Positions 31,155-40,467 of a stretch of 64,000 nucleotides of DNA are shown piece after piece. The DNA comes from an uncultured Rikenellaceae bacterium (GTDB taxonomy: Bacteria > Bacteroidota > Bacteroidia > Bacteroidales > Rikenellaceae). Position 1 is the first letter of the stretch, and each line of letters starts with the position of its first letter. The notes under the pieces are model-generated. The model was not told the DNA's origin, did not search any database, and saw nothing but the letters and a program-made list of their open reading frames with translations. The position numbers and the translations under genes were made by a program. The DNA lies in contig CAMLTW010000005.1 of assembly GCA_946486375.1 (NCBI GenBank), forward strand, positions 62,001 to 126,000, in the 5' to 3' direction.

Positions 31155-31500
31155 ACATATATCCTTGAAATATTCCGGCACACGCACCTGAAAAAGCCAT
31201 TTCCGGCTTTGCATCCCGCATCCCGCCGGACGAATATCGGAATCCGGGAGCCGAAACGGAGCGGCTCATTTCCTTTCCGCCGGTTTGCATTTTCCGACGA
31301 AAACGGTACGATTGCCCCGCAACGGTTTCGGATCCGCCCCTGCAGGGCACGGAAAGGGATTAAAACAGAATGCTGTCAAGATCGGATGAACCCGGAAGGG
31401 ATTCCCGGATGATTTGAAACTCCATCCAGCATGAGGGAAAATTATCTCAACCCGCCCCTTCCGGAAAAGTGTTCGAGAATGGATACAGCAGGGTTACAAC
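31155..31500. other. Gene-free interval between ung and the polyene operon terminator
   Basis: I see no credible gene, RNA or repeat here; the short open frames have no start context or family-like sequence. Confidence 0.6.
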
Positions 31501-31532
31501 AAACCGCGTCCGGGTTCCCTGGGACGCGGTTT
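31501..31532 (-). terminator. Terminator at the end of the aryl-polyene operon
   Basis: An 11-bp perfect stem (aaaccgcgtcc / ggacgcggttt) with a 10-base loop lies 47 bases beyond the stop of the last operon gene. The T-rich flank is better on the plus strand, so it may also block transcription entering from the other side. Confidence 0.75.
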
Positions 31533-31578
31533 TGCTTTTATTTTGGGGTACGACTGAATGCAGCCCGAATCCCCGCTT

Positions 31579-32151
31579 CTACTTTTTCCCTATTTGAGAT
31601 TTCAAGACTTCGTAGACACTGCGCGCCCAATAATTACGCAATCCGAAACCGCCCGCTTTACCGCTCATCCGATACGTAGCAAGCAATTTACGAGTAGGAA
31701 TATCAAAGAAAACGACTTCATAGATCGCTCTGGATTTCGTTTTATCCAGCAGTAAGGCGACCAATACGACTCCCGTCCCCTCCGTAGCCTTGAGTTCATA
31801 GCCGTTTATCAAGGCCTGAAAATCGTCCTCGGAAATCGTTATTTCATTATTCAATTCCGACACATAATCGCGGGAAACATTTTTTTGCTGTATCTGCTCG
31901 ATATCGACCGTAGCTACCGGACTGCGGAGGAATCGTTCGAAATCATACTTTTTCGATTCAGTAAGCAACAAAAGATTGATTCCCCGAAACGCATCGATAA
32001 ATTGGTAGCTACTCTCACTGGCGCCGCATATCTTCACCTCGGAAAAATCTATTCCGTAAACATGAAACGGTTTCGGCATTTCCCGGAGCGATTGCGCTTG
32101 GACGTACCATACGGAGACGACGGCTGCAATGACAAAAGCAATTCTTTTCAT
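31579..32151 (-). CDS. Unrecognised periplasmic protein, last gene of the polyene operon
   Basis: A 190-residue protein with a signal peptide (KRIAFVIAAVVSVWYVQAQ). The mature part is alpha/beta-looking, with conserved-looking pieces FHVYGIDFSEVKICG, VLVALLLDKTKSRAIYEVVFFDI and GFGLRNYWARSVYEVLK near the C terminus. I do not recognise the family, though similar short exported proteins occur in Bacteroidota. Its ATG is only four bases after the ligase stop and the operon terminator follows it, so it belongs to the operon. Its base composition is lower in GC than its neighbours. Confidence 0.75.
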   Translation of the reverse strand: MKRIAFVIAAVVSVWYVQAQSLREMPKPFHVYGIDFSEVKICGASESSYQFIDAFRGINLLLLTESKKYDFERFLRSPVATVDIEQIQQKNVSRDYVSELNNEITISEDDFQALINGYELKATEGTGVVLVALLLDKTKSRAIYEVVFFDIPTRKLLATYRMSGKAGGFGLRNYWARSVYEVLKSQIGKK

Positions 32152-32155
32152 AAAT

Positions 32156-33478
32156 TTAGAGATTAAAGTTCAATGTATTTTTCCTTCGATCAAAGAATTT
32201 TACGGGTTTACGGCTCATGGCGGGGAACTGCATCCCGGCGATTTGTTCGACCGATTCGAACACGATATCTGGAGCCACACGCACCTTCGAGCGAAAAGCA
32301 TCCTTGATTTGCTTGACGAACCCCTCGCTGCGATTGCAACCGCCTATCCGTATCTGAACCTGATCGGTCCCGAGCGAATTGGTGAAAACCTCCACGATAT
32401 AATTCTCCACGCCAGAGATGTTCTCCAGGATGTCGAAGAGCGCCGGAGGATAGAGTGTCGTTCCTTTGAACTTGATCATCTGTCCTTTGCGACCGAGCAA
32501 CGAGCCAAGGCGTACGGTATTGCGACCGCAGGCACAGGGTTCGGAATAGTGATAGCATACGTCGCCTGTTCGGAAACGCACAAGCGGCATACCTTCGACG
32601 CCGAGCGTTGTGATCGTCACTTCGCCCGGCTCGCCGTCCGCAACGGGCCGTCCACTGTCGTCCAGGAATTCGACGATGATCAGATCGGGCGGCAGATGGC
32701 CGCCGCGGTGGTATGCACATTCGGTGAACGAGGTCTGCATCTCGGTCGAAGCATAGGTCGAGAAAAGTTCCAATTCAGGCCAGCGGTCATGAATCCGCGT
32801 TGCCAGGGTGCTCAGCCGGAATCCGTCGGGTGCACGGAGCCCTTCGCCGATGCAGATGGCTTTGCGAAGCGGGCTGCGGCGGTAATCAATGCCGTTCGCA
32901 TCGGCGAAGTCGATCAACTTGAGCAGGAACGACGGGATCACCAGACAGGCCGTAGGAGCGATGCGTCGGATGGTATCCCATTGCAACTCAGGGATGCCGT
33001 TACCCACGCGCGTAACGCCGCATCCCAATTTGCGGGCTCCGAGGAAATAGGCGAGCCCGGCCATGAAACGCCGATCGAGCGTTACCATAAGTTGCAGGAT
33101 ATCGTCGGATGTGCAGCCGGCGGTCGTAAACGAAAGCATTTCGTTATAGGCCAAACGGTCGAGATCGGCCTCGGTAAGGGCAAACGTCACCGGATCGCCC
33201 AGCGTACCGGAGGTGGTTACATAATCGACGACCTTGCGCCGCGAGACACACAGAAACTCCTCGTTGCGCAGTTGCAATTCCTGCTTCGTCGTTACGGGCA
33301 ATCGCTGCAGGTCATCGATCACACGAATGTCTCGAGGGTCGACTCCCGCTTCGGCAAAAAGCGTACGGTAGTACTGCGAATGTTCGGCCACATAGCCGAT
33401 CGTTTCGCGCAGCTGTTCTTCCTGAAAAGTCCGGATGGCAGCCGGGGATCGGTACTGAATATCGGAATTACGTATCAT
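32156..33478 (-). CDS. PaaK-like AMP-forming aryl/acyl ligase
   Basis: A 440-residue member of the phenylacetate-CoA-ligase/CapK branch of adenylate-forming enzymes. Visible motifs are the P-loop VDYVTTSGTLGDPVTF, STYASTEMQTSF (adenine-binding A5 region), and the Asp of RFRTGDVCYHY, with the lid region LGRKGQMIKFKGTTLYP. The likely role is to activate the aromatic acid made by the ammonia lyase onto CoA or directly onto an ACP. It overlaps the stop of the C45 gene by four bases. Enzyme class is well supported; substrate is inferred from the cluster. Confidence 0.88.
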   Translation of the reverse strand: MIRNSDIQYRSPAAIRTFQEEQLRETIGYVAEHSQYYRTLFAEAGVDPRDIRVIDDLQRLPVTTKQELQLRNEEFLCVSRRKVVDYVTTSGTLGDPVTFALTEADLDRLAYNEMLSFTTAGCTSDDILQLMVTLDRRFMAGLAYFLGARKLGCGVTRVGNGIPELQWDTIRRIAPTACLVIPSFLLKLIDFADANGIDYRRSPLRKAICIGEGLRAPDGFRLSTLATRIHDRWPELELFSTYASTEMQTSFTECAYHRGGHLPPDLIIVEFLDDSGRPVADGEPGEVTITTLGVEGMPLVRFRTGDVCYHYSEPCACGRNTVRLGSLLGRKGQMIKFKGTTLYPPALFDILENISGVENYIVEVFTNSLGTDQVQIRIGGCNRSEGFVKQIKDAFRSKVRVAPDIVFESVEQIAGMQFPAMSRKPVKFFDRRKNTLNFNL

Positions 33479-35133
33479 AATCTACTGATTTTATGTTCTA
33501 TGGAACGCCGCTCGCGCGTACGCGGAATCTCCAGTTGCAGAGCCTGCTCCCAGTGCCGGCGTGCCTCGGCTTCATCGCCCCGTGCAGCGTAATAATCGCC
33601 GCATAACTCCCAGGCGCCGAAATAGCGGGGATTATCCCGCAGAAGCTCCCTTACCGTCTCATCCGCAGCACTGCCCGTACGGATCGCTTCGCGCAGAATC
33701 GCAACGCCGGCCCGGTAACGAATGATACGGGGATAATCTTCGCGCAGGAACCTTTCATCAGCCGGAATCACCCGTTCGGAACAATCCGGTCGGTCGGCCG
33801 TACTATCGGCGAAAATCCGTCGCAGATCGTAGCAGATCATCTCTCCCGCCTGCCACGGGTTCGTAGAGACCCACATGAGCAGCTCCTCGGGCCGAAAGAC
33901 GACCGCATGATGGGCGATAGCCTGATTGAGCGATTTCTCGTTCGTCAGGCCGATATTGACACCGCCGAGACCGCGACGGTCACGCAAGATAGCGGCACAC
34001 CGCTCGGGATCGAGCGGCCGCAAGCTGTCCATCAGTTCGCCCAGCCGTTTGAAACGGTAATAGCTATCCGTTGCAGCCACGTTTTCCAGGTTGTCGGGAT
34101 CGTCGGCAAAGGCTGCCGACTGGTAATGGTTCGTACAGCGAAGCCTGTCGCCGTCGGGCGTGTAGAGCGCCGTGCGGCGAGGCGTCTTCTCGATGATCGC
34201 GGCTCGGCGATCGCGTGCCGAAGCGATGAGCAGCGATTCGGAAACGAAGGTACGCATGGTGTCGGCAATGGCATATGCCTGATCTATCGTTGCGGCATAT
34301 TGCAGAATGGTGCGGGCCAGCAACGAAATGGGCGTGGCTACACGAGTGGGCAGAGGGCCTTTGGCCGCATTGATCGTCACGGTAAGCCCTTCGGCATTCA
34401 TGCCCGACAGCACGCCGCTCATTCCCGCCCAGCCGATCGAAGCGAAAGGATAACCCCGATCGGGCCGGCAAAAGGTAACAAGCTTGTTACGGGCGAAGTC
34501 GTCGCCAATCCAAAAATCGAAATTGCGGCCTACGAGCAGGGCCGAATCTACGGTTTCGGCGTTCCATGCGGCGAAGGATGAGCAACCGACGAGCATATAC
34601 TCCTGCATGGCATGACCGATGTCGTGGGCGGCGTGGTAATTGATCTGCCGTTCGTAAGGTGTGCCGATAGCGTCGTACTCGTGAGTGCAGAAGCGCGCCT
34701 GAGCGGCAATTTCGCAACGGTATTCCTCCGGGATATACGTTGCCATATTGCGGTTGAAGATCACGATCAGCACCCTTAAAAAGTGCAGATAACTCTCCGA
34801 CGGGACGATGCGGCGGATCTGATCGATGAAGACCTTTTCCTGATAGTGCATCAGGTCGCGCAGCAGCGCACCGCTCTCGGCACCGCGCACGACGGGATCC
34901 CCGCCCGTTGTGAGTTCCCACACGCCCTCCGCATTGCGCCGTAACGTCGAACCGCCGCAACGGAGTACGTCGCCGTGCCGTTCAACGGCATAGTCGGCCG
35001 TATCGATATCCATCGCCGGTTCGCCCATGTCTGCCGTACGGTAAAGATACGTCATCGTACCCATTATCAACACAAAAACCCCGGCAATGCTCCAAAGCGT
35101 GTATTTAACGATTTTTCCGAGAAGTTTAAGCAT
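33475..35133 (-). CDS. C45-type Ntn-hydrolase (acyltransferase-like) with membrane anchor and TPR-like tail
   Basis: A 552-residue protein. Residues about 7-27 form a transmembrane helix, placing the rest outside the cytosol. The central region matches the C45/acyl-CoA:6-APA acyltransferase family: VGCSSFAAWN (the Cys is the expected N-terminal nucleophile after self-cleavage at Gly-Cys), LVGRNFDFWIGD, and GMSGVLSGMNAEGLTVTINA. The last 50 residues look like one TPR unit (WELCGDYYAARGDEAEARRHWEQAL, quoted here only in part as ARGDEAEARRHWEQAL). Such genes recur in flexirubin/aryl-polyene loci; amide or ester chemistry on the lipid is possible but not shown. Confidence 0.82.
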   Translation of the reverse strand: MLKLLGKIVKYTLWSIAGVFVLIMGTMTYLYRTADMGEPAMDIDTADYAVERHGDVLRCGGSTLRRNAEGVWELTTGGDPVVRGAESGALLRDLMHYQEKVFIDQIRRIVPSESYLHFLRVLIVIFNRNMATYIPEEYRCEIAAQARFCTHEYDAIGTPYERQINYHAAHDIGHAMQEYMLVGCSSFAAWNAETVDSALLVGRNFDFWIGDDFARNKLVTFCRPDRGYPFASIGWAGMSGVLSGMNAEGLTVTINAAKGPLPTRVATPISLLARTILQYAATIDQAYAIADTMRTFVSESLLIASARDRRAAIIEKTPRRTALYTPDGDRLRCTNHYQSAAFADDPDNLENVAATDSYYRFKRLGELMDSLRPLDPERCAAILRDRRGLGGVNIGLTNEKSLNQAIAHHAVVFRPEELLMWVSTNPWQAGEMICYDLRRIFADSTADRPDCSERVIPADERFLREDYPRIIRYRAGVAILREAIRTGSAADETVRELLRDNPRYFGAWELCGDYYAARGDEAEARRHWEQALQLEIPRTRERRSIEHKISRL

Positions 35134-36622
35134 AGCCGATCTTCTTTGAAAGGTATGATTCGCCCACCAGTTCGCTACATGTCAGCGCTGCCGAAACCGT
35201 CACGCCCAACATGCCGTGAACATTGATATTTTGCCCCGTAAGCAAAAGATTACCGATACGCGAACGCACAGGCACGAGCGATGCGAGCGGGCGGTTGAAA
35301 TCTTTCTGCAACCCATAAGCCGCCCCTTCCGGAATGGAAGTGTAGTCGCGGTAAGTGAGGGGCGAAGAGGTGTGGATCTCTTCCGCGGCATCACGCAGAC
35401 CCGGCATGAATCGCTCCGTGAAACGGAGCGTCGCATCTGCAAAGCGCTGTTTGAAAGCCGTATAGTCTTCGCCACGCCGTCCGGAACGGCTCTCCGTCCA
35501 GCGGGCCACGTTTTCCCAAAGCATCGGCACCAGGAGGGTGATGACCTGAGCGTATGGGCCGTCTTCCGCAGGCTGCGGATAGAGCAATACCACGGGGATG
35601 TTGTATCCCTCGAAGTCGCCCCGGGCGCTCCAAACATCGGACGTATTGTAGAAATAATGGTTGCAGCCGGTATAGGGCACCGTCCCGGGCCGCAACAGCA
35701 GATGGATCGAAAAGAATCCGTAGGTGTTGGGCAGGATTGTCAGGCGGTTCAGGAAGGCGCGCCTCAGCAACGGCGTAGGCTCCAGCAATCCGAACGTCTG
35801 GGCGGGCGGAGCGTCGGAAATGAACCATTTCGCTTCGAGAAGGCGTTCGCCGCCGTTGGTCTCTACGCCGCTCACCCGGCTACCCGCAAGGCGGAAGCGC
35901 GTGGCCCGTGCATGAGTGAAGAGTTCGCCTCCGTGGGCGCGTATCTGTTCGCACATCGCATCGGCCACGTGCTGCGTACCGTCTGGGAAACATGCGGCGC
36001 CCTCGATATTCGAATGGTTGATCATGGCATGATGATAGAGAGGCGACATGTCGCGCCGTCCGCTGTAAAGCGGCACACTGCCCGCCGCCAACACACGCCG
36101 TAACAGCGGGTCGGTAACCAGCGAATCGATCGTCGCGGCGGCCGAGAGGCCCAGATACTCCATGCCGCCCGCGGAAAGGCGCCCGTTGCGCAGCACTTCG
36201 GGAGCGATAAGTCCGCCGATGCGCTGTAGTATCCGACAATAAGAGCGGATCCCCTCCTTCTCCCCGGGAAAATCTTCAGCAAGGGTCTCCGCGAAACGAT
36301 CGAAACCCGACGCATAACGGAACATGCGGCCATCGAGATAAATCCGGTCGAAGCCCGCCGGGTCGAGCAGGCGGATACGGACTTTGTCAATCACCCCGAA
36401 ATATTTGAGATACTGGTACATGACCTGTCCCTCACGCAGACTTCCCACGTAGTGAATGCCTGTGTCGAGCATGCGCCCGTTTCGACGAAACGACTGGAGA
36501 CATCCGCCCGGCACGGCGTTTTGCTCGACCACGCATACCCGCATACCCTCCTTCGAGAGGATCGTACCGCAGGCCAGTCCCCCCATGCCACTGCCAATGA
36601 TAACGATATCGTAACGGTTCAT
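35126..36622 (-). CDS. CrtI/retinol-saturase-like FAD oxidoreductase
   Basis: A 498-residue flavoprotein with the dinucleotide-binding motif YDIVIIGSGMGGLACGTILS and the second family block VVEQNAVPGGCLQSF. The C terminus has the FAD-contacting LLLTGQNINVHGMLGVTVS. It belongs to the phytoene-desaturase/all-trans-retinol 13,14-reductase group, which act on long conjugated chains. In this operon it could saturate, isomerise or desaturate the polyene. It overlaps its upstream neighbour (stop of the MMPL fusion) by four bases and the C45 gene by eight. Confidence 0.88.
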   Translation of the reverse strand: MNRYDIVIIGSGMGGLACGTILSKEGMRVCVVEQNAVPGGCLQSFRRNGRMLDTGIHYVGSLREGQVMYQYLKYFGVIDKVRIRLLDPAGFDRIYLDGRMFRYASGFDRFAETLAEDFPGEKEGIRSYCRILQRIGGLIAPEVLRNGRLSAGGMEYLGLSAAATIDSLVTDPLLRRVLAAGSVPLYSGRRDMSPLYHHAMINHSNIEGAACFPDGTQHVADAMCEQIRAHGGELFTHARATRFRLAGSRVSGVETNGGERLLEAKWFISDAPPAQTFGLLEPTPLLRRAFLNRLTILPNTYGFFSIHLLLRPGTVPYTGCNHYFYNTSDVWSARGDFEGYNIPVVLLYPQPAEDGPYAQVITLLVPMLWENVARWTESRSGRRGEDYTAFKQRFADATLRFTERFMPGLRDAAEEIHTSSPLTYRDYTSIPEGAAYGLQKDFNRPLASLVPVRSRIGNLLLTGQNINVHGMLGVTVSAALTCSELVGESYLSKKIGYA

Positions 36623-39600
36623 CGGTTCGCTTCTTTCCTGAATATGTATTGTCGATTGGAGGTGTGGATACCCGGTTCACGCACCTCGAGGTGCAGCCCC
36701 AGCCAATCGGCCATGAAAATCATCCGCTCGGTAGAGATGAAATGCAGCGCATTACCGGCCTTGTTGAAGCCCAGAATGCGAATCGACCAACGTTCGGTTT
36801 CTTCGGTCATCCGGTGACGCTTCCGGTCGGAACTGTCCCCTTCGCGCACCACGATATAGCCGCCTTCGGTAAGCCGTGCAGCGCAACGGGCCAACAGCTG
36901 CTCCTGAGCTTCGGGTGCGATATAGTGGAGCATGTCGTTCAATACGAACGCGTCGGCTTCGGGCAAGTCGCAGGTCGTGACGTCTGCGCATTCGAAACGA
37001 ATCCGATCATCGGCAAGAAAACTGTGGCGGGCCAGGGCGATCTTTTCGGCATCGTAGTCGATACCCAGCAGCCGGCGTCGGTCGCCTCGCAGGGCAAGCA
37101 GAAACACCATCTGCCCATAGCCGCATCCGAGATCGACGATGCGGGCATCCCGCGGCAACAGTTTGTCCAGCGTGTCATAACGTTTTTCCAAACGCAGCTT
37201 GATGCGGATATACCATTCGAGCACGGGGCCCTTGAAGAGATAGTTGTACCTGACGGCCGAACGGTGACGCGGATCGTCGGTATGAAACGCCTTTAATTCC
37301 TCGTATCGGGCAACCATGTAACGCCGAACCCCTTTGGCCCGTTCACGGACATCGGCACCGAAGCGGGTATCGTCGGGAGTTATGCGCGGCAATACGAGGC
37401 TCGCCAGATCGCCTCTTTTGATATAAAACGGCTGCCGTTTGGAGGAAATGTATCCGGCACCGTAGATCAGCATCGGTAAAATGTCGACGCCGAGCTGTTC
37501 GGCAAGCAGGAACGCCCCCTTGTGGAAACGCTTGATCGCGCAATCCTCCGAGCGGGTTCCCTCGGGATAGACCACCACGGAATAACCTTCCGCAATCTCT
37601 TGGCGCAACGATTCGGTCAGCGCCTCATAACCGTCGGCGGCATGGCGAAAACCGGCATAACGGACGATGCGGCCGAAAAACGGCGAGCGCCAGACCCAGC
37701 TGTTGGTAACCATCACCAACTTGGGCGTGATGCTCAGCAACAACAGGATATCGATGAAAGACTGGTGATTGGCAACAATGATCGCGGGTCGTTCGAAGGT
37801 TTCGCCTCCGGGGTTGTACCGCCGGGTACGCGTGGTGAACATCGTGGCCAGGAAAAGCCGCGTAAACCCATAAATCGCCCGATGGAACCACGCTTTGCGG
37901 CGGCTTCGGCCTAAAGGCAACAAATGCAGCACGATGATGTAACATTGCAGCAGAATACACCCCAGCAGGAAATAGACGAAGGCGTAGATCGTATTGAGGA
38001 TGCCCGCCAGCGTATAAGGATAACCGCCCCGGGCCGTTTGTCCCGATATCAGCAGCCGGAAGAGAACGGGTTGCACGGTATAGGCCACCAGTACGACCGC
38101 CAGCATGCCCACGATCGAGATGACGGAAATGGAGCGCAACGCCGGATGACCGGCAAAGATCAGCACGCCGATACCCGCCACCGTGGTAAAGGCCGAGAAA
38201 AAGATAGCCGTCTTGTGCGCGGCGAGAAGCCTGCGTCCGTCGCGGTATTCACTCAGCAGGCCATCCATGATGAAGATACTGAAATCGTCGCCCAGGCCGA
38301 AGATGAAAGTCGAAAGGATGATATTTACGATATTGAATTCGATGCCCAGCAGAGCCATCATACCCAGGATCAGCACCCAACTGACCGCCATCGGCAAGCT
38401 GGCCAGCAGCGCCAGCTCGATACGTCCATAGGAGATCAGCAATGCAAGGAATACCAACCCCGACGAAATCAGGAGAATGGTGTTGAAATCGTTGCTCACC
38501 ACATCGGCCATACGACTGGCAAAGTAAGCGCGGTCGAGAATCGAAAGTTCGGGCATCCGTTCCAGCAACGGATAGACCTGTCGCTTGGCCTCGTCGTCGA
38601 GAGCCATGCGGCTAATGAAAAGCGGTCCCGTGTCGCCACGATTGATCCAATCGCCCAGGAGGGGGTTTTCCGTCACCTTCTCGGACGTAGGATCGAATGG
38701 CGTGAAACGTTGCGCCAGCAACGAGTCGAAGGACACGAAAGCCTCCTCCCGGAAGCCGGCTTTCAAAGCGGCACGCCTGACCGAAGCACCGACCTCGCGT
38801 CGTTTTTCCGGGGTCCAGAAACGCTCCCACCGCGCCAACCGCTCGTGCTGAACCTCGGTCGGAATCACGAAATCGGCGACCGAAGCGTGTTCGCGCAGCA
38901 AACCTTCGGCAGCAAGCGAATCGAGCAGCGCATCGGCAGCAGCGTAGGTTTCGGCGGCCCGGTCGACATCCTCGGACGCAGCGATCAGATAGACATGGTC
39001 AGCGCCTTTGCCGAAGTATTCGGAGAGTCGCTGCTCGGTACGGAGAAAGCGTTCGGGTTCGTAGCCCAGGCGTTTCATGTCGCTGTTGAACCGCACGTCG
39101 TTATAGGAAAACAGACAGACGCATGTCGCCACCGCGATCAGCCCCAGAAGCCAGCGGTTCGTGTCAAAGCGATAGGCATTGAACCGTTCAATACGGCGCA
39201 GCAGCGGACTCTTCCGTTCCGTCTCGCGACGAGGGAGCATATGGGGCAGAAAGAGAAGCGAAAAGAGGGTGGTTCCGATCAAAGTCAACGCCGAAAAGAG
39301 TCCGAAATCGTGGAGCAGTTGCGAGCGGGTGAAGGTCAATCCGAGAAATGCACCGACGGTCGTGAAACTGCCCACCGTAAGCGGATAGGCCAATTCTTCG
39401 ACCACCCGACGCGGATCGCGGGTGTGGGTGCTGTGAACCAATACGTGTATCGAATAGCTGAGGGCCACGCCCAGGACGGCTGCGCCGGCCCCCACCGCGA
39501 TATTCGAGATCGAACCCTGGATAAAATAAATTGCGGCGAGCGCGAAAAGCGCTCCGTAGAATACCGGCACGATCATCAGCAGGATAGCGCGCCGATTGCG

Positions 39601-40467
39601 GAAGCTGAAAAAGATGACCGCGACGATGATAACGAGGGCCAGCGAGAGAGTCCACATCGTGTCGCGCTTGATTTGACGCGCGTTGTAAACCGCAACGCCG
39701 ACGGCACCGAAATAGTCGGTTTGCACGTCCCAGGCCGCGGCAACCGTCTCCAACTGCTCTTCGATCAGACTCACCAGGCGGTCGTTGGCTGCCGTAGCCG
39801 AAGAACCTTCCGCAGGATCGGCGAAAAGCAATACTGTTCCCAGGCCCGGCATGAAAAGATGATCGTCGTAGAGTTCGTAATCGGCCGCAATGTCCAGTTG
39901 CCGGAATCCGGACAGTAAAGGGGTTCCCAAGCCGAGCGGATCGCGCAACAGTATCTCCTGCAGGGCAATACCGGCCGGAGAAGCGAGCAACGAACGATTC
40001 CGTTCTACGGCTTTTTCGATCGCTTCGGGCCGGGTGAGCGAATCGAGCCGCGCAAAATCGGCATCGGTATAAAAGATCGGCAGGTGATCGTAAACCACTT
40101 GGGTCACTACATCGAGTAGTCCTGTATCGAACCGTGCGGTCACCGAGCGCAGCAACCCCTCGTCGATGGCCGGTTGCAGTCCCTCGGCAATAGCGTCGAC
40201 CGCTTCGACCATCCGGTCGGGTGCATCGGTTGCGGAATCGGCCGCAGAAACCAGTATGACGATCTTGTCCTTGATCCGCAAGCTCTTGAATACGGCTGCC
40301 GTCCTGCGGCCCTGCCGGTCGTTGGGCAGGAACGAGGTGATATCCTCGTTGAAGGAGAGACGGGCAGCGAGGAAACCCATGCCGACCGTGGTGAGGATCA
40401 AAAGCAGCCACAGCAACTTCCGGCGCTGCCGGAACAGGTCGTAGAGTGCGATGAAAAGTTTATTCAT
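36619..40467 (-). CDS. Three-part fusion: MMPL/RND exporter, PlsC acyltransferase and SAM methyltransferase
   Basis: A single 1282-residue frame. Residues 1 to about 810 are an RND/MMPL lipid exporter: first helix LLWLLLILTTVGMGFLAARL, large extracytoplasmic domains and two blocks of helices. Residues about 870-1060 are a PlsC-type acyltransferase with NHQSFID (near 897) and the EGTRS block (near 968). Residues about 1085-1282 are a class I methyltransferase with DLGCGYGQMVF (near 1110). All three sets of motifs look intact, and no internal start or frameshift is visible. A chain could thus be methylated, acylated to a headgroup and exported by one protein. It overlaps the GT2 gene by eight bases. 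Confidence 0.9.
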   Translation of the reverse strand: MNKLFIALYDLFRQRRKLLWLLLILTTVGMGFLAARLSFNEDITSFLPNDRQGRRTAAVFKSLRIKDKIVILVSAADSATDAPDRMVEAVDAIAEGLQPAIDEGLLRSVTARFDTGLLDVVTQVVYDHLPIFYTDADFARLDSLTRPEAIEKAVERNRSLLASPAGIALQEILLRDPLGLGTPLLSGFRQLDIAADYELYDDHLFMPGLGTVLLFADPAEGSSATAANDRLVSLIEEQLETVAAAWDVQTDYFGAVGVAVYNARQIKRDTMWTLSLALVIIVAVIFFSFRNRRAILLMIVPVFYGALFALAAIYFIQGSISNIAVGAGAAVLGVALSYSIHVLVHSTHTRDPRRVVEELAYPLTVGSFTTVGAFLGLTFTRSQLLHDFGLFSALTLIGTTLFSLLFLPHMLPRRETERKSPLLRRIERFNAYRFDTNRWLLGLIAVATCVCLFSYNDVRFNSDMKRLGYEPERFLRTEQRLSEYFGKGADHVYLIAASEDVDRAAETYAAADALLDSLAAEGLLREHASVADFVIPTEVQHERLARWERFWTPEKRREVGASVRRAALKAGFREEAFVSFDSLLAQRFTPFDPTSEKVTENPLLGDWINRGDTGPLFISRMALDDEAKRQVYPLLERMPELSILDRAYFASRMADVVSNDFNTILLISSGLVFLALLISYGRIELALLASLPMAVSWVLILGMMALLGIEFNIVNIILSTFIFGLGDDFSIFIMDGLLSEYRDGRRLLAAHKTAIFFSAFTTVAGIGVLIFAGHPALRSISVISIVGMLAVVLVAYTVQPVLFRLLISGQTARGGYPYTLAGILNTIYAFVYFLLGCILLQCYIIVLHLLPLGRSRRKAWFHRAIYGFTRLFLATMFTTRTRRYNPGGETFERPAIIVANHQSFIDILLLLSITPKLVMVTNSWVWRSPFFGRIVRYAGFRHAADGYEALTESLRQEIAEGYSVVVYPEGTRSEDCAIKRFHKGAFLLAEQLGVDILPMLIYGAGYISSKRQPFYIKRGDLASLVLPRITPDDTRFGADVRERAKGVRRYMVARYEELKAFHTDDPRHRSAVRYNYLFKGPVLEWYIRIKLRLEKRYDTLDKLLPRDARIVDLGCGYGQMVFLLALRGDRRRLLGIDYDAEKIALARHSFLADDRIRFECADVTTCDLPEADAFVLNDMLHYIAPEAQEQLLARCAARLTEGGYIVVREGDSSDRKRHRMTEETERWSIRILGFNKAGNALHFISTERMIFMADWLGLHLEVREPGIHTSNRQYIFRKEANR

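Noticed and set aside
37924..39918. A 664-residue open frame opposite the MMPL fusion
   Set aside because: Highly charged mirror sequence (Gln/Arg/Asp-rich), fully inside an intact gene on the other strand.
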